From contig JANNYB010000237.1 of the NCBI GenBank assembly GCA_031409875.1, positions 8,988 through 72,987 on the forward strand: a DNA stretch of 64,000 bases, read 5' to 3'. The notes beneath the pieces are model-generated. The model saw only the letters and a list, made by a program, of their open reading frames with translations. It had not been told where the DNA came from and did no database searches. This document shows, in pieces, positions 43,767 through 51,628 of this stretch. Each line of letters opens with the position of its first letter. The first letter of the stretch is position 1. Position numbers and translations under genes: made by a program. The stretch is from CALMEH01 sp031409875 (lineage in GTDB: Bacteria > Acidobacteriota > Blastocatellia > Pyrinomonadales > Pyrinomonadaceae).

Positions 43767-44215
43767 TCTTTCACCACCACGCTCGTTGTTTCACCGCTTT
43801 CCGGTTGAACTTCCAACAACGTCATCGAAATCCTCACCCGCGTCGGCTCACCTTCCGAGTTAAAAAAAATCTCTTCAATCGTCAAGTCTTCCAATACGCA
43901 TCGCTCGTTTCTATCGCCCCAAATCGCCAAAAGAGCAGGCGGCGTTCCGCGCTCCTCGTTTTCATCCATCAACGCCCGAAGTTTTTTCAAATCCGGCGTG
44001 AGCGATTCATTGGTTGCCGTGTTGTCAAGATACAACTCTTGGAAATCAAACGTGCGCGGCTCACGATTCGCGTAAAACAACGGTTTCACTCCGTTGGTGG
44101 TTTCCTGTGCATTCCAATTTGCACGATCATTCGTTCGCGTTTCATTCGGAAAATATTGAAAAACAAAAGAATCTTGATTCGTCAAATTTACAAGTGAAAA
44201 TCCGGCTTCAGGCAT
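43763..44215 (-). CDS. Contractile-system tube/hub adaptor (CIS-tube N-terminal domain-like)
   Basis: 150 aa. FQYFPNETRTNDRANW, RTFDFQELYLDNT, LRALMDENEERGTPPALLAIWGDR and RVRISMTLLEV follow the pattern of the 'CIS tube protein N-terminal' domain (Afp7/Pvc7 family). There it is normally fused to LysM; here the LysM is the next gene. The one-base overlap with the tape-measure gene indicates coupling. Confidence 0.72.
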   Translation of the reverse strand: MPEAGFSLVNLTNQDSFVFQYFPNETRTNDRANWNAQETTNGVKPLFYANREPRTFDFQELYLDNTATNESLTPDLKKLRALMDENEERGTPPALLAIWGDRNERCVLEDLTIEEIFFNSEGEPTRVRISMTLLEVQPESGETTSVVVKE

Positions 44216-47097
44216 CAGGCACGAATCCTCCCGTTATTCAATCTTTCCGCCACAATCCGTTCTAAATCTTTCTTGTGTTCATAAAGCATTGCCCGAAACT
44301 GCGTTGCCGTATTTTTGTCGCCGCCGTTTATAGTTATGTTTGGCGAATAGCTAATCGTTGCCGAAGACTGTCCGTTTTCTCGATACCCTTTGGCAACTTT
44401 TGCCGGAACAATATCTTCGCCTGCGTGAATCAAAGCAACTCCGGTTTGGCGGACATGCCCGCCGACTGCATAACCATCAATTACTGCTCCGCCGTTCGGG
44501 ACACCAATCGTGATTGTTTGAACTTGCGGAGTCGGAGGAGTCCAATTCAGAAGTTTTTCCGCTAATGAATTTAAGCCGCCCGAAGCATTATTTGCGCCCG
44601 TAATAAACGCGGAAAGCGGTGATTGTGTCTGAGTCATCGCTTGCCCAAAATCCACCACGTTTTGCTTGGTTGACTCAGTTGATTTGCCTAATGTTTGAAA
44701 TTGCGGAGGCAACTCTACTGCCGACGAATTCAAATTAAAAAGTCCTTTTGATGTATCGTTTGCAGGTTGCGATACATTACCTAACGCCGTCGTCATATTG
44801 TTAATCGGCTTATCTAAATTATTGAAAAAGTTTGTCGAAGCCGGATTGATAAGCCCAAAAGGATTGTTGTTTGGTGTTTGCGGTAACGGATTTAAAATCG
44901 GATTGTTTTTTTGCGGAAATAATTGACTAAATGCGCCTAGAAAATTGAAGGTGTCTTTATTCGCCGAAACGGGTTGTTGTGTGATTCCTTTTTCTTTGTT
45001 GGCTAATTCATTAGCGGATTGCCACGTTGCCGGATTAACCATTTTTTCAAGAAATTGGCGCATCAGCCCGATGCCTTCGAGGTTTAAATTCATACCACCC
45101 TCGCGTTGGTCGCCTTTATCAATTTGCAAAAGCAACCGCGACAAAACATTCGGGTCGTGTAATGATTGTCCGAGATTTTGTTTTTTGAATTCTTTCACCG
45201 CAATCTCAGGATTGAATAAGGCTTTACCACTGTATTCTGTGGTGCCTTGTTCTTTTGTCCAACCGAAAGTTGCTGGCGTTGTAAATGTTTCCCAAAAATT
45301 TTTGCGGTCTGGATTTAAGGCAAACTCCAAAACTCGCCCTTCATTCATTTTTTGAAGAAGATCGGTGGCTTTAGAATCGAAGACACTTAAAAATTGATTA
45401 TCTTTCCCGAAATCGCCCGGTTTGTTGAAAAGCAAACCTGCGCCCATCATTTCATCATAGGATTTGCCTGCGGCTTTGGCGTTCTCTAAAAGTTTTTGGC
45501 TTCGTTCCTCTATTTTGGACACTAAATCAAAAATAGCTTTAAGTGCTATTTCGGCGGCAACTACTGTTCCAAATTGAACCCCAAGACTGACGGCTGGCGA
45601 CTTCATCAAGTTTTGCCAAGTTCCTTTTAATCCGGTTGCTTTTTTGTTAGCCGTTTCCAAACTTCCGCTGAATCCTGCAACTCTTTTTGAGGTTGTATCT
45701 GCCGATTGTGAAACTCCGTTTAAAAATGAAAGCAATCCGTCTCCGCGAGAAAGCGTAGTTGTCAGTTGGAATAATTTCCACGCGGACGTTAAGGCTTTGA
45801 ATGAACCGACAACGACCATCGCCGTTGAACCGTAAAGCGCAATCGTGCCAAGTGTTTTGATTAAATTCGGGTTTTCCTTGCCGAACTGTTGAAGCGAACT
45901 AACCATTCCGTTGAGCGAAGTAATTCCGCTCGTAATTGAGGGAAGCATCGGCTCAAAGGCGGTTACGACCAGATTTTTCGCGCTTCCGGTCAAGGCTTCG
46001 AGTTGATTGTTAAAATCTTTAGCTTTTTCGGCGTTCTTTTGCTGAAGCGAAATCGTTTTGTTTTGCTCGGCGTTATAAACACGCCAACCATCCGCGCCGG
46101 TTTTTAAAATTGCCGTTGCTGCGCTCATTCCTTCTTCGCCGAAAATTTCTTTGAGATAGTCAACGCGCTTTTCTTCGGTTAATTTTTGTAAAGGTTCTAA
46201 TTGTTTAAAAAGGTTGTCAATTCCGGCGAAATTACCTTTATCATCGAAGAGTTTAATATCAATTCCTTCGAGTTCTTTGAGTCGCTCAATCGGATCATCT
46301 TTTTTCTTCCGAGCCGTGAGAAAACCCATAAATAAATTGTTCAAAGATGTTCCAGCGATTGAGCCTTCCAAACCTTGTTTTCGGAGTAACCCTAAAACCC
46401 TGACTGTCTGTTCAGCATCTTTGAGTCCGCTGATACCTAATGCCGAACCTGCGCGACCTTGAAAATATTTTGAGGCTTCAATTAATTCGCTTGAGCCGAT
46501 TCCCGATGAAGTGAAAAGTCGTGAAAATGTATCGGCGGCGGATTTATATTCTTCCGGCTTTAACTTAAAAAGTTGCCCGAATTGCGCGAAATTCTTAGCG
46601 GTTTCAGTCGGCAATTCACCACTCGCAACGGCTAAATTATAGACGGCATCTGCCGCGCCGTTTAAAATAGTTTCAGTCGCTAAACCGTTCATCTTAAGAA
46701 CTTGTATAGTTTTTAAAACGTCTTCCGTTGTTCCGGGCAAAGCCGAGCCAAGACGCATCGCAATCGCTTCAGCTTTTTGCATATCTGAGCCGAGTTGGTT
46801 GAGATTTACTTTTCCGTCCGCGCCAAGTTGCGAAAATGTCGTTCTTAAATCTGTTACTGTGGACTGGAAATTTCCGGCAACTTGCACACCTTTTGCCAGC
46901 AATGCCAAACTCGCCAAACCGACTCCGCCAATCGCCAAACCTTTGTTCATTTCCTCGCGTAAATCTTCAAAAGTTTGAGTGAATGCTTTGCCGTCCTTTC
47001 CGGCAGAGCGCAACTTCGCTGAAAATTGGTCAAGTCCTCCCGAAGCCGCGTCTTTAAGCGAGAGTAGAATTGCTAAATTGAAAACCTCTGATGCCAT
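44215..47097 (-). CDS. Tail tape measure protein
   Basis: 960 aa, the longest phage gene. N-terminal ~370 residues match the TP901/Mu-type tape-measure core (AIAMRLGSALPGTTEDVLKTIQVLKMNGL, FSRLFTSSGIGSSELIEASKYFQG, YLKEIFGEEG). Hydrophobic helices follow at ~400-450 and ~490-530. The middle is Asn/Pro-rich. The C-terminal GGAVIDGYAVGGHVRQTGVALIHAGEDIV is a common tape-measure ending. Sets tail length. Preceded by the frameshift chaperone pair, as usual. Confidence 0.93.
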   Translation of the reverse strand: MASEVFNLAILLSLKDAASGGLDQFSAKLRSAGKDGKAFTQTFEDLREEMNKGLAIGGVGLASLALLAKGVQVAGNFQSTVTDLRTTFSQLGADGKVNLNQLGSDMQKAEAIAMRLGSALPGTTEDVLKTIQVLKMNGLATETILNGAADAVYNLAVASGELPTETAKNFAQFGQLFKLKPEEYKSAADTFSRLFTSSGIGSSELIEASKYFQGRAGSALGISGLKDAEQTVRVLGLLRKQGLEGSIAGTSLNNLFMGFLTARKKKDDPIERLKELEGIDIKLFDDKGNFAGIDNLFKQLEPLQKLTEEKRVDYLKEIFGEEGMSAATAILKTGADGWRVYNAEQNKTISLQQKNAEKAKDFNNQLEALTGSAKNLVVTAFEPMLPSITSGITSLNGMVSSLQQFGKENPNLIKTLGTIALYGSTAMVVVGSFKALTSAWKLFQLTTTLSRGDGLLSFLNGVSQSADTTSKRVAGFSGSLETANKKATGLKGTWQNLMKSPAVSLGVQFGTVVAAEIALKAIFDLVSKIEERSQKLLENAKAAGKSYDEMMGAGLLFNKPGDFGKDNQFLSVFDSKATDLLQKMNEGRVLEFALNPDRKNFWETFTTPATFGWTKEQGTTEYSGKALFNPEIAVKEFKKQNLGQSLHDPNVLSRLLLQIDKGDQREGGMNLNLEGIGLMRQFLEKMVNPATWQSANELANKEKGITQQPVSANKDTFNFLGAFSQLFPQKNNPILNPLPQTPNNNPFGLINPASTNFFNNLDKPINNMTTALGNVSQPANDTSKGLFNLNSSAVELPPQFQTLGKSTESTKQNVVDFGQAMTQTQSPLSAFITGANNASGGLNSLAEKLLNWTPPTPQVQTITIGVPNGGAVIDGYAVGGHVRQTGVALIHAGEDIVPAKVAKGYRENGQSSATISYSPNITINGGDKNTATQFRAMLYEHKKDLERIVAERLNNGRIRA

Positions 47098-47127
47098 AAT
47101 TCAAAAAAGGCGAAGAAAATATTCGCC

Positions 47128-47367
47128 CTAATCTTTCGAGTAAATCCGATTTAAAATTTGGACGTAAGAATTAAATCGCGCCGTCGGCAGATTTAGAATC
47201 TCCTTTTCCGTCCAGCCCGTTTCCTTCGCTATCAGAAATACCGTTTTTGCCAGATTTTCTTGAAACATTTTTTCCTGTTCCGCGCATTGGGATACGAAAA
47301 AACTCGCAAGCAAGGCGTAAAACATTGAAATCTTCGCTGTCAACATTTGAGAAAGAATCGAGCGCAA
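47128..47367 (-). CDS. Tail assembly chaperone, frameshifted extension (T part)
   Basis: A frame overlapping the 3' end of the chaperone gene (47171-47367) and extending 43 bp beyond it. The useful part is CAEQEKMFQENLAKTVFLIAKETGW then TEKEILNLPTARFNSYVQIL, about 60 residues with the EKEILNLP helix typical of such T domains. It lacks its own ribosome-binding site. The frame is +1 (equivalent to -2) relative to the upstream gene, which is the Mu type of programmed shift. Candidate slip sites are T6 at 47297-47302 and A6 at 47268-47273 (minus-strand bases). Confidence 0.65.
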   Translation of the reverse strand: MRSILSQMLTAKISMFYALLASFFVSQCAEQEKMFQENLAKTVFLIAKETGWTEKEILNLPTARFNSYVQILNRIYSKD

Positions 47368-47899
47368 GTGTGCCTTCGAGTTTTAATCCAGTTTCGCTGT
47401 GGCGAATTTCGGAGATTTGTTTGCCGATCTGAAAACAGAGTCGAGCCACGCCGTTGCCTAATCTCAAGTTGTCCGCGTCAGCGTTATCGCCGACGGTCAA
47501 ACGATTACCGAACTTTACGATGTCATATTCAACACCGTCAATTTCAATGCCGAACATCAGCCGCGCTTCATTATTATCCAAAATCTCGCCTTGCCGATCT
47601 CCGCGTGAATCTTGCAAAAACTTGTCAGATTCTGCGGACAAAAAATCATCGTCCGCCGTGTCTAGCGTAAGAAAAACCGGAAGCGCAACCGGCATTGTCA
47701 ACGCTCCGAATTTCGTAATCATCAAACGCCGCACAAGTTGCTGATACTGCGTCATATTCTGCGCTTGCGGATTCATATCAATTAGAATCAAATCCGAAAT
47801 TTTCGGGCGTTTTCCAAAAGTAACGTCCCGATGCACCACGCCGTCTTTATCGGTATAGCCGATTGGTAATTCGATTGTATGTTCAAAATTTTCGCTCAT
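47171..47899 (-). CDS. Tail assembly chaperone (Mu gp41-like, G part)
   Basis: 242 aa from the ATG at 47899 (MSENFEHTIELPIGYTDKDG); upstream in-frame codons to 48001 lie inside the tube gene. The N-terminal ~100 residues (VTFGKRPKISDLILID, RLMITKFGALTMPVALPVFLTL) match the Mu-type tail-assembly family. The C-terminal Ser/Gly/Lys-rich tail after ~residue 205 looks like an out-of-frame tail that a frameshift would bypass. Chaperones of this kind coat the tape measure. Confidence 0.8.
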   Translation of the reverse strand: MSENFEHTIELPIGYTDKDGVVHRDVTFGKRPKISDLILIDMNPQAQNMTQYQQLVRRLMITKFGALTMPVALPVFLTLDTADDDFLSAESDKFLQDSRGDRQGEILDNNEARLMFGIEIDGVEYDIVKFGNRLTVGDNADADNLRLGNGVARLCFQIGKQISEIRHSETGLKLEGTLALDSFSNVDSEDFNVLRLACEFFRIPMRGTGKNVSRKSGKNGISDSEGNGLDGKGDSKSADGAI

Positions 47900-47900
47900 T

Positions 47901-48329
47901 TTAATATTCGACGTAATCAGTCGGTTTGAAAGCAATCGTAAAATATGCGGCATCTTTCGAGTCGCCTTTTTTGCCTTCGGGTTGAAACATTGTCGGAACA
48001 CATTCGATAAACTCGTGAACCTTTAATGTCGAAAAACCGTCTTCGCTGAGTTGGACGACGCGGAACGATAACTGCTGCACCGTGAATCCGCGAATGTAAT
48101 CGTTGAAGGCTTGAAAGAGTTCTTCGCCTTGTGAATTCAAAGCGTAAGCACCTTTCAATTTGACTTCCTCGACTTCAAATTTCCCGCGCCCTAAATATGG
48201 ATTCGGGCGATTGCCGACGGCAATCTTAAAAGGCTCGTGTTTCACGCCGCCGATGTCGCACTCGGTTGCTTCAATCGCTGAAACTCCGTCAACTTCTACC
48301 AAAAAATATCCATTACCTGCACCTGGCAT
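47901..48329 (-). CDS. Tail tube protein (Mu gpM-like)
   Basis: 142 aa. GNGYFLVEVDGVSAIEATECDIGGVKHEPFKIAVG, RGKFEVEEVKLKGAYALNSQGEEL and the C-terminal YFTIAFKPTDYVEY form the flat beta-barrel of contractile tail tubes (T4-like/FII type). Start is preceded by AATAGGAGATAG. Immediately upstream are a Rho-independent terminator and a tandem-repeat leader element (48358-48433). Normally sheath and tube genes are adjacent; here a plus-strand cassette separates them. Confidence 0.82.
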   Translation of the reverse strand: MPGAGNGYFLVEVDGVSAIEATECDIGGVKHEPFKIAVGNRPNPYLGRGKFEVEEVKLKGAYALNSQGEELFQAFNDYIRGFTVQQLSFRVVQLSEDGFSTLKVHEFIECVPTMFQPEGKKGDSKDAAYFTIAFKPTDYVEY

Positions 48330-48356
48330 AATAACTATCTCCTATTTAAAAAATAA

Positions 48357-48433
48357 AAAGTCCATTGGTTAGAAAACCAATGGACTGCTGACGAGCCGCT
48401 AAAAATCTATATTTGGACTGCTGACGAGTCGCC
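48357..48433 (-). promoter_or_regulatory. Leader element: two copies of a 19-nt motif followed by terminator, upstream of tube gene
   Basis: Minus strand: motif copies (GCGGCTCGTCAGCAGTCC type) at 48415-48433 and 48382-48400, then a perfect 10-bp hairpin TCCATTGGTT/AACCAATGGA (48361-48384) followed by a T-rich run. The tube gene's ribosome site follows ~15 nt later. The same arrangement occurs at 56647-56718 before the protease gene. Transcription into the tube gene must pass this terminator, so attenuation or antitermination is inferred. Confidence 0.6.
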
Positions 48434-48583
48434 AATTAACGACAATGATAACGCATCTTCAACGAATTACAAAGCAGAATTTTAGTTAGCAAGGTTACTT
48501 ACTTTTTATTATCGAAAAAGTAAGTAACCCTGCTACTTTTTCCGCGATTTGCAAAAGCGGAAATTTGTAGTATTATCTTTCTC

Positions 48584-48720
48584 GGTGCTGAAAACACCTT
48601 CGTAGCGGATTAACACGCCCGTCAGCCGTGATTTTTTGTGTCCGACTTTTGTCGGGTGTAGGCGAATACAAGACTCGCAAGAGAAATAAGCCTGCCGCTC
48701 TACGAACGGTTTTCAGCACC
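48584..48720 (+). ncRNA. Putative structured RNA leader (multibranched, 12-bp closing stem)
   Basis: GGTGCTGAAAAC (48584-48595) pairs perfectly with GTTTTCAGCACC (48709-48720). TTCGTAG (48599-48605) pairs with CTACGAA (48700-48706). CGG pairs with CCG inside. The interior holds a CCGAC-TTTT-GTCGG hairpin, an AGGC/GCCT stem enclosing GCGA/TCGC, and a CACG/CGTG hairpin. It ends 24 nt before the ribosome site of the plus-strand S24-like gene. Strand is inferred from that gene; the folding could also be read on the minus strand. Not matched to a known RNA family by eye. Confidence 0.55.
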
Positions 48721-48758
48721 CGACTTAAATGAAAATAATTCGTAGGAGAACACAAAAA

Positions 48759-49127
48759 ATGAAAAACATTCACTTAAATTTACCTTGTGAAATTTCAGCC
48801 GATCAAACCTTTTATGGTGTTTGCATTAAAAATGATAACTTAGAAAACATTGGATTAAAACACGGTAGATTGGCTTTGATAGTTCGCTCTGACCTTAAAC
48901 AAGGTGATTTGGCGGCTTTTACCATAATCGAATCTGATGAAGTTGTAATAGGTTTTTACAGCGAGTTGTTTGGAATGATTTGCCTTGAAGACCGCAATTT
49001 TGAGGTGGAAATTTACAATCAAAACGAGATTGAATACTTTGGGAAAATCATCGGTTACGGCGAAAATCCTATAAAACAATCAATGCCGATTAACATTGTG
49101 CCAATTTCAGTTGGAGTAATGGTTTAG
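48759..49127 (+). CDS. LexA/S24-like beta protein (no catalytic dyad seen)
   Basis: 122 aa from ATG 48759 (AGGAG at 48744-48748); an earlier ATG at 48729 has no ribosome site. HGRLALIVRSDLKQGDLAAFTII, EVVIGFYSELFGMICLED and IEYFGKIIGYGE reproduce the beta-roll order of S24/LexA C-terminal domains (store-in-context, GxV). A Ser-Lys dyad cannot be placed. It lies on the strand opposite to the structural genes and is followed by a terminator and the homing endonuclease gene. Likely a cargo gene. Confidence 0.55.
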   Translation: MKNIHLNLPCEISADQTFYGVCIKNDNLENIGLKHGRLALIVRSDLKQGDLAAFTIIESDEVVIGFYSELFGMICLEDRNFEVEIYNQNEIEYFGKIIGYGENPIKQSMPINIVPISVGVMV

Positions 49128-49141
49128 TTGAATTTATCTGT

Positions 49142-49171
49142 GCGATGCCGCCGATGGTGGCATCGCTTTTT
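49142..49171 (+). terminator. Rho-independent terminator after S24-like gene
   Basis: GCGATGCCGCC (49142-49152) pairs with GGTGGCATCGC (49156-49166) around a 3-nt loop, followed by TTTTTATTTT. The endonuclease ribosome site (TTGGAGG) starts a few bases later, so the downstream gene would depend on readthrough or its own promoter. Confidence 0.8.
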
Positions 49172-49185
49172 ATTTTGGAGGTAAT

Positions 49186-50151
49186 ATGTGGAACAAAATC
49201 ATTTTGGAAAAGTCCGAGTTGAAATCTTTAATTAAGCGTTATAAAAATGGCGAATCTGTTTCAAAGCTAAGTAAAAATCTTGCAATTTCGCCCAAAGCAT
49301 TAAATCGCATTTTACGCGAGAATGCGATTAAAATACGCGGCTTGAAAGAATCGAGAATCTTAGCCGGAAAACAAATTAGAAAAATTCAAACCCAAGAAAT
49401 TATTAAGTTGTTGGAATCTGGGAAAAGTCTTTCCCGTATCGCCAGAGAAAATGGACTACACCGCCAAACATTAACAATTCAACTTAAAAAAAATGGTATT
49501 AAACCGTCTGAAATTAGTCATCAATCTCAATATTCAGTTGACGAAACTGCCTTTGATATTGTTACTGAAGAAAGTGCTTATTGGATAGGATTCTTAATGG
49601 CAGATGGCTGTATTCAAGTTACGCCCAAGAAAAACAATATAGTTCTGGGTTTGCAAATATCAGACATCAAACATCTTGAAAAATTTCGGAAATTTCTTAA
49701 AAGCGAACGTGCGATTCATATTCAAAAAGACGGGAAAATGGCACAATTCACGATTGGCTCAAAAAGACTTTGCCAATCTGTAATGAAATACGGAGTAATT
49801 CCGCGCAAATGTAAAGTAACTAAAGTAATCGGATTAGAAATGAATCGCCACTTTTGGCGCGGTGTCGTTGATGGCGACGGATGTGTTTTCACCCGCACTT
49901 GTTGGTCGCTGTCGTTGAATGGTTCTGAATCTCTATTGAATCAATTCAGCAGTTTCGTCCGTTCTCACTTTCCTGAATATAAAGCAACAGTTAGAAAGGC
50001 TAAAGGTTGCTACGTTGTTCAATCAGGCATCAAGGCTATTGATTTGCTTTATTCCGATTGCAAAATCGCCCTAACAAGAAAACTTGCTAGGGCGAAAAAA
50101 GCAATTAAGATTTCAACAGTTCTTAATTCTGCAAAACAGAAAGGTCAGTAG
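49186..50151 (+). CDS. LAGLIDADG-type homing endonuclease with N-terminal HTH segments
   Basis: 321 aa. Two LAGLIDADG helices: AYWIGFLMADG (residues 131-141) and FWRGVVDGDG (223-232), both with the acidic residue before or at the terminal Gly that cuts DNA. The N-terminal 110 residues hold two helix-turn-helix-like segments (VSKLSKNLAISPKALNRILREN; LSRIARENGLHRQTLTIQLK). Start ATG follows TTGGAGG. Its 3' end overlaps the sheath gene's 3' end by 29 bp on the opposite strand. A free-standing mobile endonuclease inserted at the tube-sheath junction. Confidence 0.85.
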   Translation: MWNKIILEKSELKSLIKRYKNGESVSKLSKNLAISPKALNRILRENAIKIRGLKESRILAGKQIRKIQTQEIIKLLESGKSLSRIARENGLHRQTLTIQLKKNGIKPSEISHQSQYSVDETAFDIVTEESAYWIGFLMADGCIQVTPKKNNIVLGLQISDIKHLEKFRKFLKSERAIHIQKDGKMAQFTIGSKRLCQSVMKYGVIPRKCKVTKVIGLEMNRHFWRGVVDGDGCVFTRTCWSLSLNGSESLLNQFSSFVRSHFPEYKATVRKAKGCYVVQSGIKAIDLLYSDCKIALTRKLARAKKAIKISTVLNSAKQKGQ

Positions 50152-51628
50152 AAAGGCTCACGCTGTCAATATTAATGATGATAACTTCCGCCGTTGGCGA
50201 AAGTTTCACACCGAGCTGGACGTGAACACGACCGTTTTCGAGTTCTTCTTGCGGATTGTTTGAACTGTCAGCAACAACCGAAAACGCTTCCGCTTCCGTC
50301 GCGCCGAAAAGTCCGCCGTCGCGCCAGAAATTCCGCAAGAAATTTTTACCTGACGAGACTAAATCTCTGAACAATCTGCCTTGCCCGTCAACGACGGCAA
50401 ACACTGCCCACGCATAACCGATTTTCGCGGAATAGTAAATCAGATTCAGCATCCGGCGTTCGTGGACGAAGCGAACGCGAGTTTCACCCGACGGCGCATT
50501 TACCCGCGCACCGTAAATCTTGATGCCTTGTCCGGCAAGCGGCGCGATAACATTGATGTTTTTTCTGTTCAGGTATTCGCGCACATTGTCGTTAATGACC
50601 GATGTGCCGTCTGAATTTCTTTCAACATCAAGGGCGTTCGGAACTGTGCCATTATTTGCCGGTGCTTTATGCGTTCCGATAGTGCGATCAACCTTGGCGC
50701 ATTCTCCGGCGGCAAAGCACGTTGGCGGATAGAATTTCTTCACGCCGCTTCCGTCAATGGCTTGCATTTCCACCCACGGAAAATAAACTGCTGAAAACGA
50801 ACTTGGGCTGGCATTAAAAGTATCTGCAACGTCCGCATAATCTTCTGCCAATGCCGGTTCAAGAAGTGCCAACCGATTATAATTTTCGGCGTGAGTAATC
50901 AGCGCGGCAGTATGGTCGGGGTGAGAATCCCCCGGAATGGCGACTTGTCCCGTTCCAAGCGTTTCGTCTTCAAATTGCGAAAGGAATGTCGCCAAAGAGC
51001 CGGACTCCATTCCAGATGAACCATCGTCTCCGCCTGCGAGGGCAAATGTTCCCGAAGCCGGTCTTCCCGTTGCGCCTGCGACGGCAGTAGCAACGAGCGA
51101 AATATCAATCAGCTTTGAAGCTGAATTAATTGCCGTGCGTTCTGCTAAAACTCGAATATCGGCAGATTTATAATTTTCGGTGATACCGAGCGCAACGCTT
51201 GTAACCTTGATGTCGCATCTGTTCGTATCAGATGTATCAGTAATGGTTACAGAAATATCAACGCTCGATGATGGATATTTAGCATCGAATTTAAATGTTG
51301 CCAACGGTGTTACGGCACGATTAGCTCGCGTCAAAGTTGCTTTAGCCGCGCTTTCACCAGCGCGAACCGCAACGATTTGTTTGCCGCCGAACAGATTAAA
51401 AAAGATATAGGAAAAATCTGCCAAATAACCAAGCGGATGAAAACCACCGAAAACGCGCAAATATTCCGCCCAACTCGTAATTGTTTGACGAACACCAATC
51501 GGACCCCAATTTGCAAATCCCACAACAAACGCTGTCGAAGTCGGTTGCCGTTCAATCGGACGCGATACTTGTCCGGCATTGACAATGGCAGTTACGCCGG
51601 GCTTTGTATTTTCAATCGTTAAACTCAT
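50123..51628 (-). CDS. Tail sheath protein (Mu gpL-like)
   Basis: 501 aa. The N-terminal PGVTAIVNAGQVSRPIERQPTSTAFVVGFANWGPIG and the central NYNRLALLEPA and APANNGTVPNALDVERNSD regions match contractile sheath proteins. The C-terminal ENGRVHVQLGVKLSPTAEVIIINIDSVS is the conserved sheath domain end. Polymerises around the tube and contracts. The last 29 bp overlap the antisense endonuclease gene, so the sheath C-terminus (TDLSVLQN) may be slightly altered by that insertion. Confidence 0.9.
   Translation of the reverse strand: MSLTIENTKPGVTAIVNAGQVSRPIERQPTSTAFVVGFANWGPIGVRQTITSWAEYLRVFGGFHPLGYLADFSYIFFNLFGGKQIVAVRAGESAAKATLTRANRAVTPLATFKFDAKYPSSSVDISVTITDTSDTNRCDIKVTSVALGITENYKSADIRVLAERTAINSASKLIDISLVATAVAGATGRPASGTFALAGGDDGSSGMESGSLATFLSQFEDETLGTGQVAIPGDSHPDHTAALITHAENYNRLALLEPALAEDYADVADTFNASPSSFSAVYFPWVEMQAIDGSGVKKFYPPTCFAAGECAKVDRTIGTHKAPANNGTVPNALDVERNSDGTSVINDNVREYLNRKNINVIAPLAGQGIKIYGARVNAPSGETRVRFVHERRMLNLIYYSAKIGYAWAVFAVVDGQGRLFRDLVSSGKNFLRNFWRDGGLFGATEAEAFSVVADSSNNPQEELENGRVHVQLGVKLSPTAEVIIINIDSVSLSTDLSVLQN

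Larger units (their letters stand above)
48330..48758. other. Structured 429-bp region between tube gene and plus-strand cassette
   Basis: No gene. Besides the leader element it contains a perfect 15-bp hairpin (48493-48507 with 48515-48529, GGTTACTTACTTTTT) able to terminate either strand. A second small hairpin (TTTCCGC 48539-48545 with GCGGAAA 48557-48563) and the folded RNA candidate at 48584-48720 follow. Promoters for both directions should lie here. Confidence 0.65.

Noticed and set aside
32048..48329. Tail cluster as an extracellular contractile injection system.
   Set aside because: Complete head genes (terminase, portal, capsid, protease, decoration) are in the same operon, and no AAA+ ATPase of eCIS type is present.
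48382..48433. CTGACGA occurs twice and resembles the hammerhead ribozyme core.
   Set aside because: No GAAA after a plausible stem II, and the second element (56647-56718) does not keep CTGACGA. The conserved feature is the longer motif on the other strand.
48573..48773. A 66-codon minus-strand frame across the folded region.
   Set aside because: It runs through both arms of the 12-bp stem, has no ribosome site and encodes a Cys/Arg-rich sequence without family resemblance.
48584..50151. Folded RNA plus endonuclease as a group I intron or retron.
   Set aside because: The cassette is antisense to the interrupted gene pair, no reverse transcriptase is present, and no recognisable P7/P3 core was found.
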